Source: Planctomycetaceae bacterium (lineage in GTDB: Bacteria; Planctomycetota; Planctomycetia; Planctomycetales; Planctomycetaceae). Taken from it: DNA of 8,419 nt. The position numbers and the translations under genes are program-made. This document shows, in pieces, positions 1 through 6,310 of this stretch. The notes under the pieces were generated by a model. That model saw only the letters and a list, made by a program, of their open reading frames with translations. It made no database searches and was not told where the DNA came from. The stretch is from positions 1-8,419 of the forward strand of contig JAJDEK010000459.1 in NCBI GenBank assembly GCA_029259875.1. Direction: 5' to 3'. Position 1 is the stretch's first letter, and each line of letters starts with the position of its first letter.

Positions 1-30
1 GATCCACTTTTGGGCTTTTTCTGGCAGCAC
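1..30 (-). CDS. Possible 5' end of a cytochrome b subunit gene (partial, cut by window edge)
   Basis: Reading the minus strand from position 30, a GTG codon opens a frame translating as MLPEKAQKWI before the window ends. An AGGGAG Shine-Dalgarno sequence lies at 39-44, with an 8-nt spacer. It starts 72 nt downstream of the Rieske gene stop on the same strand. In bacterial bc complexes cytochrome b normally follows the Rieske gene, and a short amphipathic start before a (I/V)D(E/Q)R-type motif is common in that family. Only ten codons are visible, so the identity is inferred from position and the ribosome-binding site, not from homology. Confidence 0.35.
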   Translation of the reverse strand, partial: MLPEKAQKWI

Positions 31-102
31 TGAAATATCTCCCTATGGGAAATCTAAATAATTACATCAACGGTGTAAGGGGTTTAGACAAATGACACTG
101 CG

Positions 103-621
103 CTAGCTTATCGAAACTTTTTCTGAAATTCCGGTTTCAAATTTTTGAAATTCCACAACAATCCACTTCTCGCCACGTATTGTTTGAAGTGATGCTTTTA
201 ATTCATCCATTCCACGAGGCTGAGGACCACTTACCATGGTGCCATTCGCTTCAAAAGTTGCTGCATGACACGGGCAGAAAAAGACTTCATCACCGGGAAC
301 ATAATCCACCACGCATCCCAGATGAGGGCAGGTTGACGAGAAGGCGGTTATTTTTTCATCTTTGGTCTTACTGATCCAAACCGACCCAATCGGACCTGAG
401 GGGTATTTCGTCCAGGCATCAACACGCTGGTCAATGATTGGAAATCGTTGGGGGACTCCAGGTTCCAAGTCATTCAGTTTAGCCAGTCGATAAGTTTTCT
501 TCTCCTGACTGCCTCGTTTGAGAGTCGAAAACAAAAAACCTAACGCAGGCACAGCCAGAATCGTGGCGTAGATGGAACTTAAAACACTAGTGCAGTATTT
601 GAGGAATTTTCGACGTCGCAT
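103..621 (-). CDS. Rieske iron-sulfur protein of a quinol:cytochrome c (bc-type) complex
   Basis: This is a 172-residue Rieske [2Fe-2S] protein that would pass electrons from quinol to a cytochrome c at the membrane. The N-terminus MRRRKFLKY matches the twin-arginine consensus RRxFLK. A hydrophobic segment follows at about residues 10-31, fitting a Tat-exported protein held by an uncleaved anchor. The cluster-binding motifs are intact: CPHLGC at 98-103 and CPCH at 116-119. C98 and C116 plus H100 and H119 are the expected ligands, and C103-C118 the expected disulfide. A GPQPRG segment follows, equivalent to the GPAPR loop of bc/b6f Rieske proteins. The length fits QcrA/PetC-type proteins. A TTG codon at 636 would add five residues, but the ATG at 621 has a GAAGG eight bases upstream and puts the Tat motif at the very start. 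A partial cytochrome b gene may follow at the window edge. Confidence 0.93.
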   Translation of the reverse strand: MRRRKFLKYCTSVLSSIYATILAVPALGFLFSTLKRGSQEKKTYRLAKLNDLEPGVPQRFPIIDQRVDAWTKYPSGPIGSVWISKTKDEKITAFSSTCPHLGCVVDYVPGDEVFFCPCHAATFEANGTMVSGPQPRGMDELKASLQTIRGEKWIVVEFQKFETGISEKVSIS

Positions 622-629
622 AGTGAGAA

Positions 630-634
630 CCTTC
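630..634 (-). promoter_or_regulatory. Ribosome-binding site that decides the Rieske start
   Basis: GAAGG on the minus strand lies eight bases before the ATG at 621. It overlaps the alternative TTG codon at 636-634, so it cannot serve that codon. This favours the 172-residue start. Confidence 0.55.
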
Positions 635-636
635 AA

Positions 637-1023
637 ATCTGAAAAGGCGATTGTTGACTAGATGTCGGAGTGTAGCATTTCGATTTCTAAATCAAACAAC
701 AAGTGCTTTCATAGGGTTACGCTTACATTTGCTTCATTTTAAACAGCTATACTTAGTAGTAATTTAACAGGTAGGATGTTTTTGGGGTGTCGACTTGTTG
801 AAAAGGAGGGAACTTACAGTACATTTTTCCAAAATGCAGGCTTTGACACGTTGAGTGTTTGTTGGAGGGAAGACTCTATCATAACAGATCATCATAGGGA
901 TTACGAGCATTTTATTTTAAGTCTAATGGCTTCATGTCTTTAAGACTTTGTAATTAACTAATTGGATTATACTGTCCAAAATAAAAAGAATTCAATGCCG
1001 GTTTCTTGATTTCTCGAAGACAA
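637..1023. other. Intergenic region upstream of the Rieske gene
   Basis: This AT-rich stretch of about 390 bases holds no convincing gene. It must contain the minus-strand promoter of the Rieske operon. The best visible candidate, TTGATT and TACACT with a 15-base gap at about 671-697 on the minus strand, is a poor match. Two GGAGG-like sequences on the plus strand (about 804-809 and 863-868) are not followed by an open frame of any length. Confidence 0.4.
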
Positions 1024-1063
1024 CAAAAAAAACGGCTCCCCTTTTAGTAAAGGAGAGCCGTTT
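1024..1063 (-). terminator. Intrinsic terminator of the Cys-rich protein gene
   Basis: On the minus strand the arms AAACGGCTC (1063-1055) and GAGCCGTTT (1038-1030) pair. The stem continues past one mismatch through a five-base-pair inner part to a four-base loop (1045-1048). A run of eight T residues follows directly (1032-1025). It sits about 40 bases after the stop codon of the gene at 1102-2166. The T tract lies only on the minus-strand exit side, so the orientation is clear. Confidence 0.9.
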
Positions 1064-1101
1064 AAGAATTCATTCTTATCTAACTAAGATTTGATTGAAA
1101 A

Positions 1102-2166
1102 CTAGTCAATCAGACCAAACAAGTTAGACAGGCTGTTTCCAGTCATACGTCGACGAGACTGTTTTTGGTCTTGAAAACGGCTGGGGAAGTAAGCCTTAGG
1201 GTCTGAGGTTGGTGCAGGAGCTGGTGCTGCTGAAGGAGAGCATCCGGCTGGAGCACATCCAGTGTTGCAGCAAGGTTTGCCACAGTCACCTTCAACAACT
1301 TCATATCCGCAGAGTGTCAGAGCCTGAGTTGCTTCACGAACAACTTTCTTGTCGCAGTCACCCAGAGCACAAGTTAGTGCAGCTGTTAATTGTGGTGAGC
1401 AGCAGCAGTTGTTCTTACGAAGCTGGTCGCCGATTTCATCAGCAGCTTTAGCACGAACACGTTCGTCAGCGTCGTTCAAAGCGTAGATGAAAGCACACAT
1501 GATTTCAGGATTGCACTCACAGTTGAACTTGTCACCCAGCTTGTGGATTGCTTTGCGACGGTGCTTAGCATAGCAAGCTGTTTGTGACTGGTAGATCAAT
1601 TCTGCGATTTCGCAAGGATCTGCGTTGCAGCAAGGTGCTTCGTTGCAGCAAGTGTTTGCAGCTGGTGCAGCACAGGTCTTAGGTGCTGGTGTACAAGCTT
1701 TTGGAGCTGGTGCGGCACATGCTTTAGGAGCAGGAGCACAGCAAGCCTTTGGAGCTGGTGCGGCACATGCTTTTGGAGCAGGAGCACAGCAAGCTTTTGG
1801 AGCTGGTGCGGCACATGCTTTTGGAGCACAACCGTTGTTGCAGTTTCCAGAGTTGCAGCTTGATCCAGAGTTACAGCAGCGTTTTTTGAACCAACCACGA
1901 AGCCTTCGAGCAGGCTTGCAGCAGGCGGGTCCTGTTTCGCCACAGCAAGGTGGCTTAATTGATGAGCACTGACGTTGGTAAGTGTAAACGTTAGGCTCAC
2001 ATGGTTTCGTAATAGTGGGTTTGCAACACTCGGGTTGACAGGTCGAGGCACATTCACAGCTCTTTGCAGCCCCGCGGTTAAGCGAAAGGTCAAAAAGATC
2101 TGCTTGTGCAACGGCATTCATCCCTAATGCCACAACAAATGCACTTAACAGACTAATCCATTTCAT
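1102..2166 (-). CDS. Secreted cysteine-rich protein with Ala/Pro/Lys/Cys repeats and HEAT-like repeats
   Basis: This 354-residue protein has no recognised named function. Residues 1-22 form a Sec signal peptide (hydrophobic core, cleavage likely after AQA). Residues 37-113 are rich in Cys, often as CC pairs. Residues 113-165 are a low-complexity array of an eight-residue unit, PKACAAPA alternating with PKACCAPA. Residues 186-290 look alpha-helical and HEAT-like, with units such as ALNDADERVRAKAADEIGD and ALGDCDKKVVREATQAL. A second Cys/Ala/Pro segment and a basic tail (QSRRR) end it. I count 45 Cys, about one residue in eight, which suggests a disulfide-linked envelope or cell-wall protein. 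That matches the Cys-rich proteinaceous walls known from planctomycetes, but the role here is inferred. The ATG at 2166 has AAGGAG at 2182-2177, ten bases upstream. A strong terminator closes the gene, implying one cistron. Confidence 0.85.
   Translation of the reverse strand: MKWISLLSAFVVALGMNAVAQADLFDLSLNRGAAKSCECASTCQPECCKPTITKPCEPNVYTYQRQCSSIKPPCCGETGPACCKPARRLRGWFKKRCCNSGSSCNSGNCNNGCAPKACAAPAPKACCAPAPKACAAPAPKACCAPAPKACAAPAPKACTPAPKTCAAPAANTCCNEAPCCNADPCEIAELIYQSQTACYAKHRRKAIHKLGDKFNCECNPEIMCAFIYALNDADERVRAKAADEIGDQLRKNNCCCSPQLTAALTCALGDCDKKVVREATQALTLCGYEVVEGDCGKPCCNTGCAPAGCSPSAAPAPAPTSDPKAYFPSRFQDQKQSRRRMTGNSLSNLFGLID
1700..1828 (-). repeat. In-frame 48-bp tandem repeat, about 2.7 copies, inside the Cys-rich gene
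   Basis: Copies begin at 1700, 1748 and 1796 (plus-strand coordinates); each opens with TTTGGAGCTGGTGCGG. The third stops matching after 33 bases. Copies one and two differ at only a couple of positions. Each copy encodes two eight-residue units of the PKAC(A/C)APA type, so copy-number change would keep the reading frame. Near-identity at DNA level suggests recent duplication or ongoing homogenisation. Confidence 0.85.
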
Positions 2167-2201
2167 AGAACAGCGTCTCCTTCTTGGGTCGATTTCTGAC
2201 C

Positions 2202-2234
2202 ATCATAGACAGATTGATGTGCCTCTTTTGTCAC
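2202..2234 (-). promoter_or_regulatory. Weak promoter candidate for the Cys-rich gene
   Basis: On the minus strand, TATGAT (2207-2202) matches five of six bases of a -10 box and would give a leader of about 30 nt. GTGACA (2234-2229) matches five of six bases of a -35 box, but the gap is 21 bases, longer than the usual 16-18. The -10 is plausible alone; the pair is doubtful. Confidence 0.22.
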
Positions 2235-2332
2235 ACCATTGTGATTGCTGCGCGAATTTTGTTTTGTTCCCTTTGAGACCAATCTCGGTCCAAGTTGAAT
2301 TCCTCAACTCGCGCTGGCTTGAGTCTAAAGGA

Positions 2333-2350
2333 GATTGTTGGTTAACAATC
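2333..2350. promoter_or_regulatory. Inverted repeat, possible operator
   Basis: GATTGTT and AACAATC are perfect seven-base arms around a four-base centre (GGTT). The site lies about 170 bases upstream of the Cys-rich gene start. No T tract follows on either strand, so it reads as a protein-binding dyad rather than a terminator. No regulator can be named. Confidence 0.3.
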
Positions 2351-2664
2351 CCTTTACAATAATTATTCCGTTTGTGGTTGATACTCTTGCGAACATCTAC
2401 CGAATTCACATCTGAACTTTTTCCTTGTGATCATTCAGAAGCGAATTCTCATTGCGACTGCTACAAACTATCGGCGTGCTGGAATAATCGCTTGAATGTC
2501 TCAAGTCATTATCAGATAAAAAGGTTACGTCATTTTTACACCGGATTATAAGTGTCGTAACGGTTAGTTAAGCTGAGGAGAATTTACGATGGATTAAGGG
2601 TAGAAACATCCTTCAAAACCTGTGGGAATAGGTAGTTTGAATACAGGGAGGTGATTTATATTTG

Positions 2665-2757
2665 ATGGTTGTGGCTATACCTAATGTGAGGCGGGACCCA
2701 TTCCTGACAGCTATTTTTATTACACGACTTGCGGCATACACCCCTACAAGCAGGTAA
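2665..2757 (+). CDS. Possible 30-residue small ORF with a strong Shine-Dalgarno sequence
   Basis: GGGAGGTGA (2646-2654) is almost a full anti-16S match and lies ten bases before an ATG that opens a 30-codon frame. The peptide starts MVVAIPNVRRDPFLTAIFIT and ends in TPTSR. It has a short hydrophobic stretch but is no family I recognise. The stop falls in a small hairpin (2751-2764). The frame is short enough to be chance; the ribosome-binding site is the only real argument for it. Confidence 0.2.
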   Translation: MVVAIPNVRRDPFLTAIFITRLAAYTPTSR

Positions 2758-3054
2758 AGACCTGGGGCAGTAGAGCTTCTCCAAACTACCTGATTCTCAT
2801 TTCAACGTTGCTGATGAAAGTGATTTCGATCAATCGTAACTATTTTTTACTCTTTTCCTGCTAGTTGCTATGACCAGGTATTCCGATTTGTGTGTGGAAA
2901 CAAAATTGTGCTGTTTCTGTGAGTCATGCTGCCTTTGAGAGTAGACTCTCTCGTTGTTTCTGCAAGGGACTTTATAGCTGTATCAGTTGAACAAGTCCTT
3001 GCTTTTAGGGAATTCAGTGTGCATAATGCAGTTGTAATTAACGGCTGGGCCTTC

Positions 3055-3060
3055 AGGAGA
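3055..3060 (+). promoter_or_regulatory. Ribosome-binding site that decides the TPR-protein start
   Basis: AGGAGA ends six bases before the ATG at 3067. The frame is open back to an ATG at 2926, but that codon has no good Shine-Dalgarno sequence. The 47 extra residues would also place the signal peptide inside the protein. Confidence 0.7.
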
Positions 3061-3066
3061 AAACAA

Positions 3067-4440
3067 ATGCGGTACGTTCTCACATTGTGCACAGCTTGCA
3101 TGTTTTTAGGTCTTTCTGATCAGGCTTCTGCTCAAAGACCGCACTCTTCACACGGACGACATGGTAATTACCATCATTCGCACCACCATCACAGGCATTC
3201 CTATCCACGTTATTATGGTCGCACGTGGCCTAGTCCCGGAATTTCATTCGGGGGACGCTCAGGAAACGTCGATTTTAATTTTTCATTTTCCGGTAACTCT
3301 TATTATGGCAATCCATGGGGGCCATATTTTTATAACCGCTTTGGTTATTACAGCACCGATGCGTTTATCGCAGGCAACCCGGTACTATTTTCTGGAAACT
3401 ATTCCTTAAACGGCTTTTATCCGATTCTTCCCGGGCAAGGTTTCTCGCCACCAGCCGTTTATCCTTATAGCAATGTGCCAGGCACGTTACCCACGCTGCC
3501 AGCACACCCACAACTAACAAATCCTGGTGCTGCCAGTAATTTGCCTTTGAATAATGCACTCAATAATGATTTAGAGCGTTGGGAAGATCCGAATTATCTT
3601 CCCAAACCTTCCAAGACAATAAAGAGGTACATTATTCCCTCTACTCCTCATGCGCGGGAGTTAAGCCTGCGTAATCTGGTGAAAGGCGATGAGTATTTCA
3701 AAAAACAGGATTACCGAAGAGCTTACGACCGGTACAAGCTGGCTGCTTCATTGACGAAGGATCTGCCAACTCCCCATTTCAAAAAGGGATTCGCGCTCGT
3801 TGCATTACGGCAGTATGACCGGGCTGCCTATGAATTCAAACAAGGCCTGGCCCTGGATCCGAAATGGCCGTTTACAGGCGAAAGTTTACGTAATCTTTTT
3901 GGTGCAGATAATGTGATCGCCAAAGATTCAATGTTGCATCAGGTTGCTGAATGGGTCAAAGAGGATATTCGTGATCCAGAGAGACTGTTTATCTTTGGCG
4001 TTGTGTTATATTTTGACGGTCAGGCAGAACAGGCAAGAGACGTTTTAACGACCGGTGTTCGTCTGGCTGGTCGTGGCAATCATTTTCTGGCGTTTCTGGA
4101 TCCCAATTTCGGTGTAGGAAATAAACAATCAATTAAGAAGAAAGGGAGTCATTCGGGATATGTTGTGAATCCGACGCAGACTCGTCCGCCCGCATTTGAA
4201 TCCAATCAGTCGAAGATAAAACAGAATCCGCCTGGATCATCTCGGTCTGCTCCGATTACGAAAACGCTTCCACAGCACAAGCTCTCACTGCCACCCCCTC
4301 CTGCAGTGAAGTTACCCCAAATTAATAACCAATCTCTACCCCCTCTGCCCGAAGACGCAAAGACACCAGGCGAACCATTGATTCCTCTGCCAGAGCCTGC
4401 TAAAAATCAAGAACCGCCTGTGTTGATTCCTCCAAAATAA
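3067..4440 (+). CDS. Secreted His-rich, TPR-containing protein with proline-rich tail
   Basis: This 457-residue exported protein has no named function that I recognise. Residues 1-22 are a Sec signal peptide (MRYVLTLCTACMFLG, cleavage probably after ASA). Residues 26-44 contain ten histidines in nineteen positions, a possible metal-binding stretch. Residues 49-135 are rich in Tyr, Gly, Asn, Phe and Pro and probably lack a regular fold. Residues 199-266 form two tetratricopeptide repeats (GDEYFKKQDYRRAYDRYKLA and the ALRQYDRAAYEFKQGLALDP unit). A weaker helical pair follows at about 302-335. From about 365 the chain is Ser/Pro/Lys-rich and ends with repeated PLP/PPP motifs. TPRs mediate protein contacts, so a periplasmic or surface scaffold is the likeliest role. 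The start at 3067 is set by AGGAGA six bases upstream. The glycosyltransferase follows after 33 nt, probably in the same transcript. Confidence 0.85.
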   Translation: MRYVLTLCTACMFLGLSDQASAQRPHSSHGRHGNYHHSHHHHRHSYPRYYGRTWPSPGISFGGRSGNVDFNFSFSGNSYYGNPWGPYFYNRFGYYSTDAFIAGNPVLFSGNYSLNGFYPILPGQGFSPPAVYPYSNVPGTLPTLPAHPQLTNPGAASNLPLNNALNNDLERWEDPNYLPKPSKTIKRYIIPSTPHARELSLRNLVKGDEYFKKQDYRRAYDRYKLAASLTKDLPTPHFKKGFALVALRQYDRAAYEFKQGLALDPKWPFTGESLRNLFGADNVIAKDSMLHQVAEWVKEDIRDPERLFIFGVVLYFDGQAEQARDVLTTGVRLAGRGNHFLAFLDPNFGVGNKQSIKKKGSHSGYVVNPTQTRPPAFESNQSKIKQNPPGSSRSAPITKTLPQHKLSLPPPPAVKLPQINNQSLPPLPEDAKTPGEPLIPLPEPAKNQEPPVLIPPK

Positions 4441-4473
4441 TTGAGACGTTTTTCTTTGGGCCCGATATAACTG

Positions 4474-5229
4474 ATGACAGATTCTGATTCACCCAGATTA
4501 TTAGTGACACTCTGTACGTATAATGAGCGAGAAAATCTGGAATTACTCATTCCGGAAATTCACGAGCACCTGCCTTATGCTGCAATCTTAGTCATTGATG
4601 ACAATTCTCCGGATGGGACGGGAGAGTATGCCAAAGAGCTGAAAAAAAACGATCAACGGATTCATTCCATCCATCGCAGTGGAAAACTGGGATTAGGGAC
4701 GGCCACAGTCGCCGGTTTTCAATATGCCATTGAAAATCAATACGATCTCGTTTTGAATCTGGATGCTGACTTTAGTCATCCTCCCCGCTTCATGGCGGAT
4801 TTGGTGGAGGCGACAAAAAATGCCGATGTAGCGATCGGCTCGCGTTATGTACCTGGTGGCGAAATTGAAGGCTGGGGCTTTAAACGTTATTTTATGAGTG
4901 GTGCCATCAATTGGTACGCTCGATTATTGCTTCGCTTGAAATCACGGGACTGCAGTGGGAGTTTTCGTTGTTATCGCGTTCCTAAACTGTCTGAGATTGA
5001 TTTTTCTCTACTGAGAGCCAAAGGCTATGCGTTTCAAGAGGAGATCCTTTACCGCTGCCGTCGAGTAGGTTGCACATTTCAGGAAGTCCCCTTCACTTTC
5101 GAAGAACGTCGGTTTGGAAGCTCTAAGATTAACCTGGGGGAAGCATTTTCTGCGTTATGGGTAATGCTGGTTCTGGGAATCGAAAATTGTTTCGGGAAAC
5201 GAGTCCGCAGTCTTCAGTCTTCTGACTGA
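4474..5229 (+). CDS. Family 2 glycosyltransferase, polyprenyl-phosphate mannosyltransferase (DPM1-like)
   Basis: This 251-residue GT-A enzyme is predicted to move a hexose, typically mannose from GDP-mannose, onto a polyprenyl phosphate carrier on the cytoplasmic side of the membrane. The DPM1-type motif series is complete: TYNERENL at 15-22, DDNSPDGT at 42-49 (nucleotide binding), LDADFSHPP at 96-104 (the metal-binding DxD), GSRYVPGG at 122-129, SGSFRCY at 161-167, YAFQEE at 185-190 and FEERRFGSSKI at 209-219. It matches the short, soluble DPM1 type without C-terminal transmembrane helices; only a mildly hydrophobic segment at about 225-236 could touch the membrane. No clear Shine-Dalgarno precedes the ATG, but it lies 14 codons before the first motif, as expected. 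Translational coupling with the TPR gene is possible. The sugar donor (mannose or glucose) cannot be told from sequence alone. Confidence 0.9.
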   Translation: MTDSDSPRLLVTLCTYNERENLELLIPEIHEHLPYAAILVIDDNSPDGTGEYAKELKKNDQRIHSIHRSGKLGLGTATVAGFQYAIENQYDLVLNLDADFSHPPRFMADLVEATKNADVAIGSRYVPGGEIEGWGFKRYFMSGAINWYARLLLRLKSRDCSGSFRCYRVPKLSEIDFSLLRAKGYAFQEEILYRCRRVGCTFQEVPFTFEERRFGSSKINLGEAFSALWVMLVLGIENCFGKRVRSLQSSD

Positions 5230-5239
5230 TAGACTGCGG
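5205..5239 (+). terminator. Two-tier stem-loop over the glycosyltransferase stop codon (possible terminator, no T tract)
   Basis: CCGCAGTC (5205-5212) pairs with GACTGCGG (5232-5239). Nested inside, CAGTC (5215-5219) pairs with GACTG (5224-5228) around a four-base loop. The stop codon TGA (5227-5229) is inside the structure. It lies between convergent genes, about 40 bases past the panB stop, so it could act for both. Neither strand has a T run after the stem, so it is more likely a transcript 3'-end stabiliser or a non-canonical terminator than a classical intrinsic one. Confidence 0.45.
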
Positions 5240-5277
5240 TTAAACAATCTCAGAGAAGCTTCTTCAGAGAATCATGC

Positions 5278-6093
5278 TCAAGTATGACTATGTGACTCAT
5301 CGGGGAATTGACCCTCTCGTACCTCGTTCACGTACGCTTGAGCAGCATTTGTCATGGTTGTTGTGAGATCCGCGTATTTTTTCAGGAATCGTGGGTGAAA
5401 ATCAGCGTTTAGGCCCAGCATATCAGGCGTGACCAAGACTTGCCCGTCACAGCCCGGTCCGGAACCAATGCCAATCGTAGGAATCGTCACAGTATCTGTA
5501 ATCTTTTGAGCGATGGGGGCGGTAATCATTTCAAGAAGAATTCCAAAGGCCCCTGCTCTTTCTACTGCCAGAGCGTCAGCAATCAGCTCATCTTCGTCAC
5601 GTTGAATTTTGCCCATACCACCTAATGCACGGACCGATTGCGGTTTCAGGCCCAGATGCGCCATCACAGGGATGTCAGCGGAGACGATGGTTTCGATCGT
5701 TTTTACCTGATTGACTCCCCCTTCAAGTTTAACGGCGTCCGCTCCCGTCTCTTTCAAAATGCGTCCTGCATTTTCTAATGCTTGTGCGGGTGAGACATGA
5801 AAAGACATGAAAGGCATGTCCACAATAATCAATGCCCGCTGGACAGCACGAGAAACGATTTCGCCATGATAGATCATTTCATCAAGGGTCACAGGCAATG
5901 TTGTGCTTTTACCTTGGACAACCATTCCCAAAGTGTCGCCTACCAAAAGGCAGTCTAAACCGGCTTCATCCAGAATTTTTGCTGACAGATAATCATAAGC
6001 GGTCAGCATGGTAATCTTCTGTTTTTTTCCCTTGGTAGCCAGAAAATGGGGGACGGTAAACTTCTTGGGCCGTGCTGGGGAAGCATTCGACAC
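5278..6093 (-). CDS. panB: 3-methyl-2-oxobutanoate hydroxymethyltransferase (ketopantoate hydroxymethyltransferase)
   Basis: PanB transfers a hydroxymethyl group from 5,10-methylenetetrahydrofolate to 3-methyl-2-oxobutanoate, giving ketopantoate. This is the first committed step toward pantothenate and CoA, and it occurs in the cytoplasm. The 271-residue product is close to the family's usual length (264 in E. coli). All hallmark segments are present: TAYDY at 31-35, VGDTLGM at 51-57 with metal ligand D53, VDMPFMS at 91-97 with metal ligand D92, KLEGG at 122-126 (K122 and E124), AHLGLKPQSV at 145-154, catalytic-type E188 in ILLEM, and GIGSGPGCDGQ at 208-218. The frame is open to a GTG at 6141, but the GTG at 6093 has AAGGAG six bases upstream and fits the family N-terminus better. 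No other pantothenate gene is adjacent. Confidence 0.96.
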   Translation of the reverse strand: MSNASPARPKKFTVPHFLATKGKKQKITMLTAYDYLSAKILDEAGLDCLLVGDTLGMVVQGKSTTLPVTLDEMIYHGEIVSRAVQRALIIVDMPFMSFHVSPAQALENAGRILKETGADAVKLEGGVNQVKTIETIVSADIPVMAHLGLKPQSVRALGGMGKIQRDEDELIADALAVERAGAFGILLEMITAPIAQKITDTVTIPTIGIGSGPGCDGQVLVTPDMLGLNADFHPRFLKKYADLTTTMTNAAQAYVNEVREGQFPDESHSHT

Positions 6094-6099
6094 GGAACT

Positions 6100-6105
6100 C
6101 TCCTT
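6100..6105 (-). promoter_or_regulatory. Ribosome-binding site that decides the panB start
   Basis: AAGGAG on the minus strand lies six bases before the GTG at 6093. The longer frame beginning with GTG at 6141 has no comparable site and would add 16 residues not typical of PanB. Confidence 0.7.
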
Positions 6106-6276
6106 AAAATCTCTCAGCAAGTCTGGGCGTACAGCCAGCACCAGATCAATGATATATTACTATTGTAGACATCTCAGCGTACTGCGGAGCTCCACAATAT
6201 GAAAACTAAGTCTGAATTCGCAAGACTGGTGTCGACTTTTCTTTGAAATCGCTATGAGGGGAAATAGTGTAGCGTT

Positions 6277-6310
6277 TTGCATCGTGCAATAATGCAACAT
6301 GTGTTGCATT
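6277..6310. promoter_or_regulatory. Cluster of four TTGCA/TGCAA half-sites, probable operator
   Basis: TTGCA occurs at 6277-6281 and 6304-6308, and its complement TGCAA at 6285-6289 and 6293-6297. The last two sites form a perfect dyad AATGCAAC-ATGT-GTTGCATT (6291-6310), and the first two form TTGCA-TCG-TGCAA. A further pair, ACATG/CATGT (6297-6301 and 6317-6321), overlaps the right end. Such dense symmetric half-sites usually bind a dimeric helix-turn-helix regulator. The regulator and the controlled promoter are unknown; both the panB and trxB sides are possible. Confidence 0.5.

Larger units (their letters stand above)
2167..3066. other. Long intergenic region between the divergent Cys-rich and TPR genes
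   Basis: These 900 bases lie between two divergently transcribed genes and must hold both promoters. Open frames are short and lack family resemblance. One of 68 codons on the minus strand (2203-2409) has no recognisable features. Visible structures are a dyad at 2333-2350, arms GTTACG/CGTAAC at 2524-2529 and 2556-2561, a hairpin CAGGT-AAAG-ACCTG at 2751-2764, and a dyad GAGAGT-AG-ACTCTC at 2937-2950. Two Shine-Dalgarno-like sequences precede tiny frames near 2576 and 2647. It may contain an unrecognised small gene, a decayed gene or simply spacer. Confidence 0.4.

Noticed and set aside
1700..1828. Regular repeats considered as a CRISPR array
   Set aside because: The units are contiguous with no unique spacers and translate in frame inside a secreted protein.
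1625..1972. A 115-codon plus-strand open frame rich in Gly/Ala/Gln
   Set aside because: It is the antisense shadow of the Cys-rich gene repeats. The minus frame has a signal peptide, ribosome-binding site and terminator; this frame has none.
1596..2117. A 173-codon minus-strand frame overlapping the Cys-rich gene
   Set aside because: It is a plus-one shadow kept open by the repetitive, biased codons of the same gene. It shows no domain and no ribosome-binding site.
2203..2409. A 68-codon minus-strand frame upstream of the Cys-rich gene
   Set aside because: Its composition looks random, it has no recognisable domain, and it occupies the region expected to hold the promoter of that gene.
2926..3066. 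An N-terminal extension of the TPR protein from the ATG at 2926
   Set aside because: The signal peptide and a good ribosome-binding site both point to 3067. The extension is not hydrophobic and lacks its own ribosome-binding site.
3142..3198. The His-rich stretch considered as evidence for a nickel or zinc chaperone of the HypB or ZnuA type
   Set aside because: No GTPase, solute-binding or metallochaperone motifs are present in the rest of the protein; only general metal affinity can be suggested.
6094..6141. A 16-residue N-terminal extension of PanB from a GTG at 6141
   Set aside because: AAGGAG lies six bases before the GTG at 6093, inside the would-be extension, and PanB proteins normally start close to that point.
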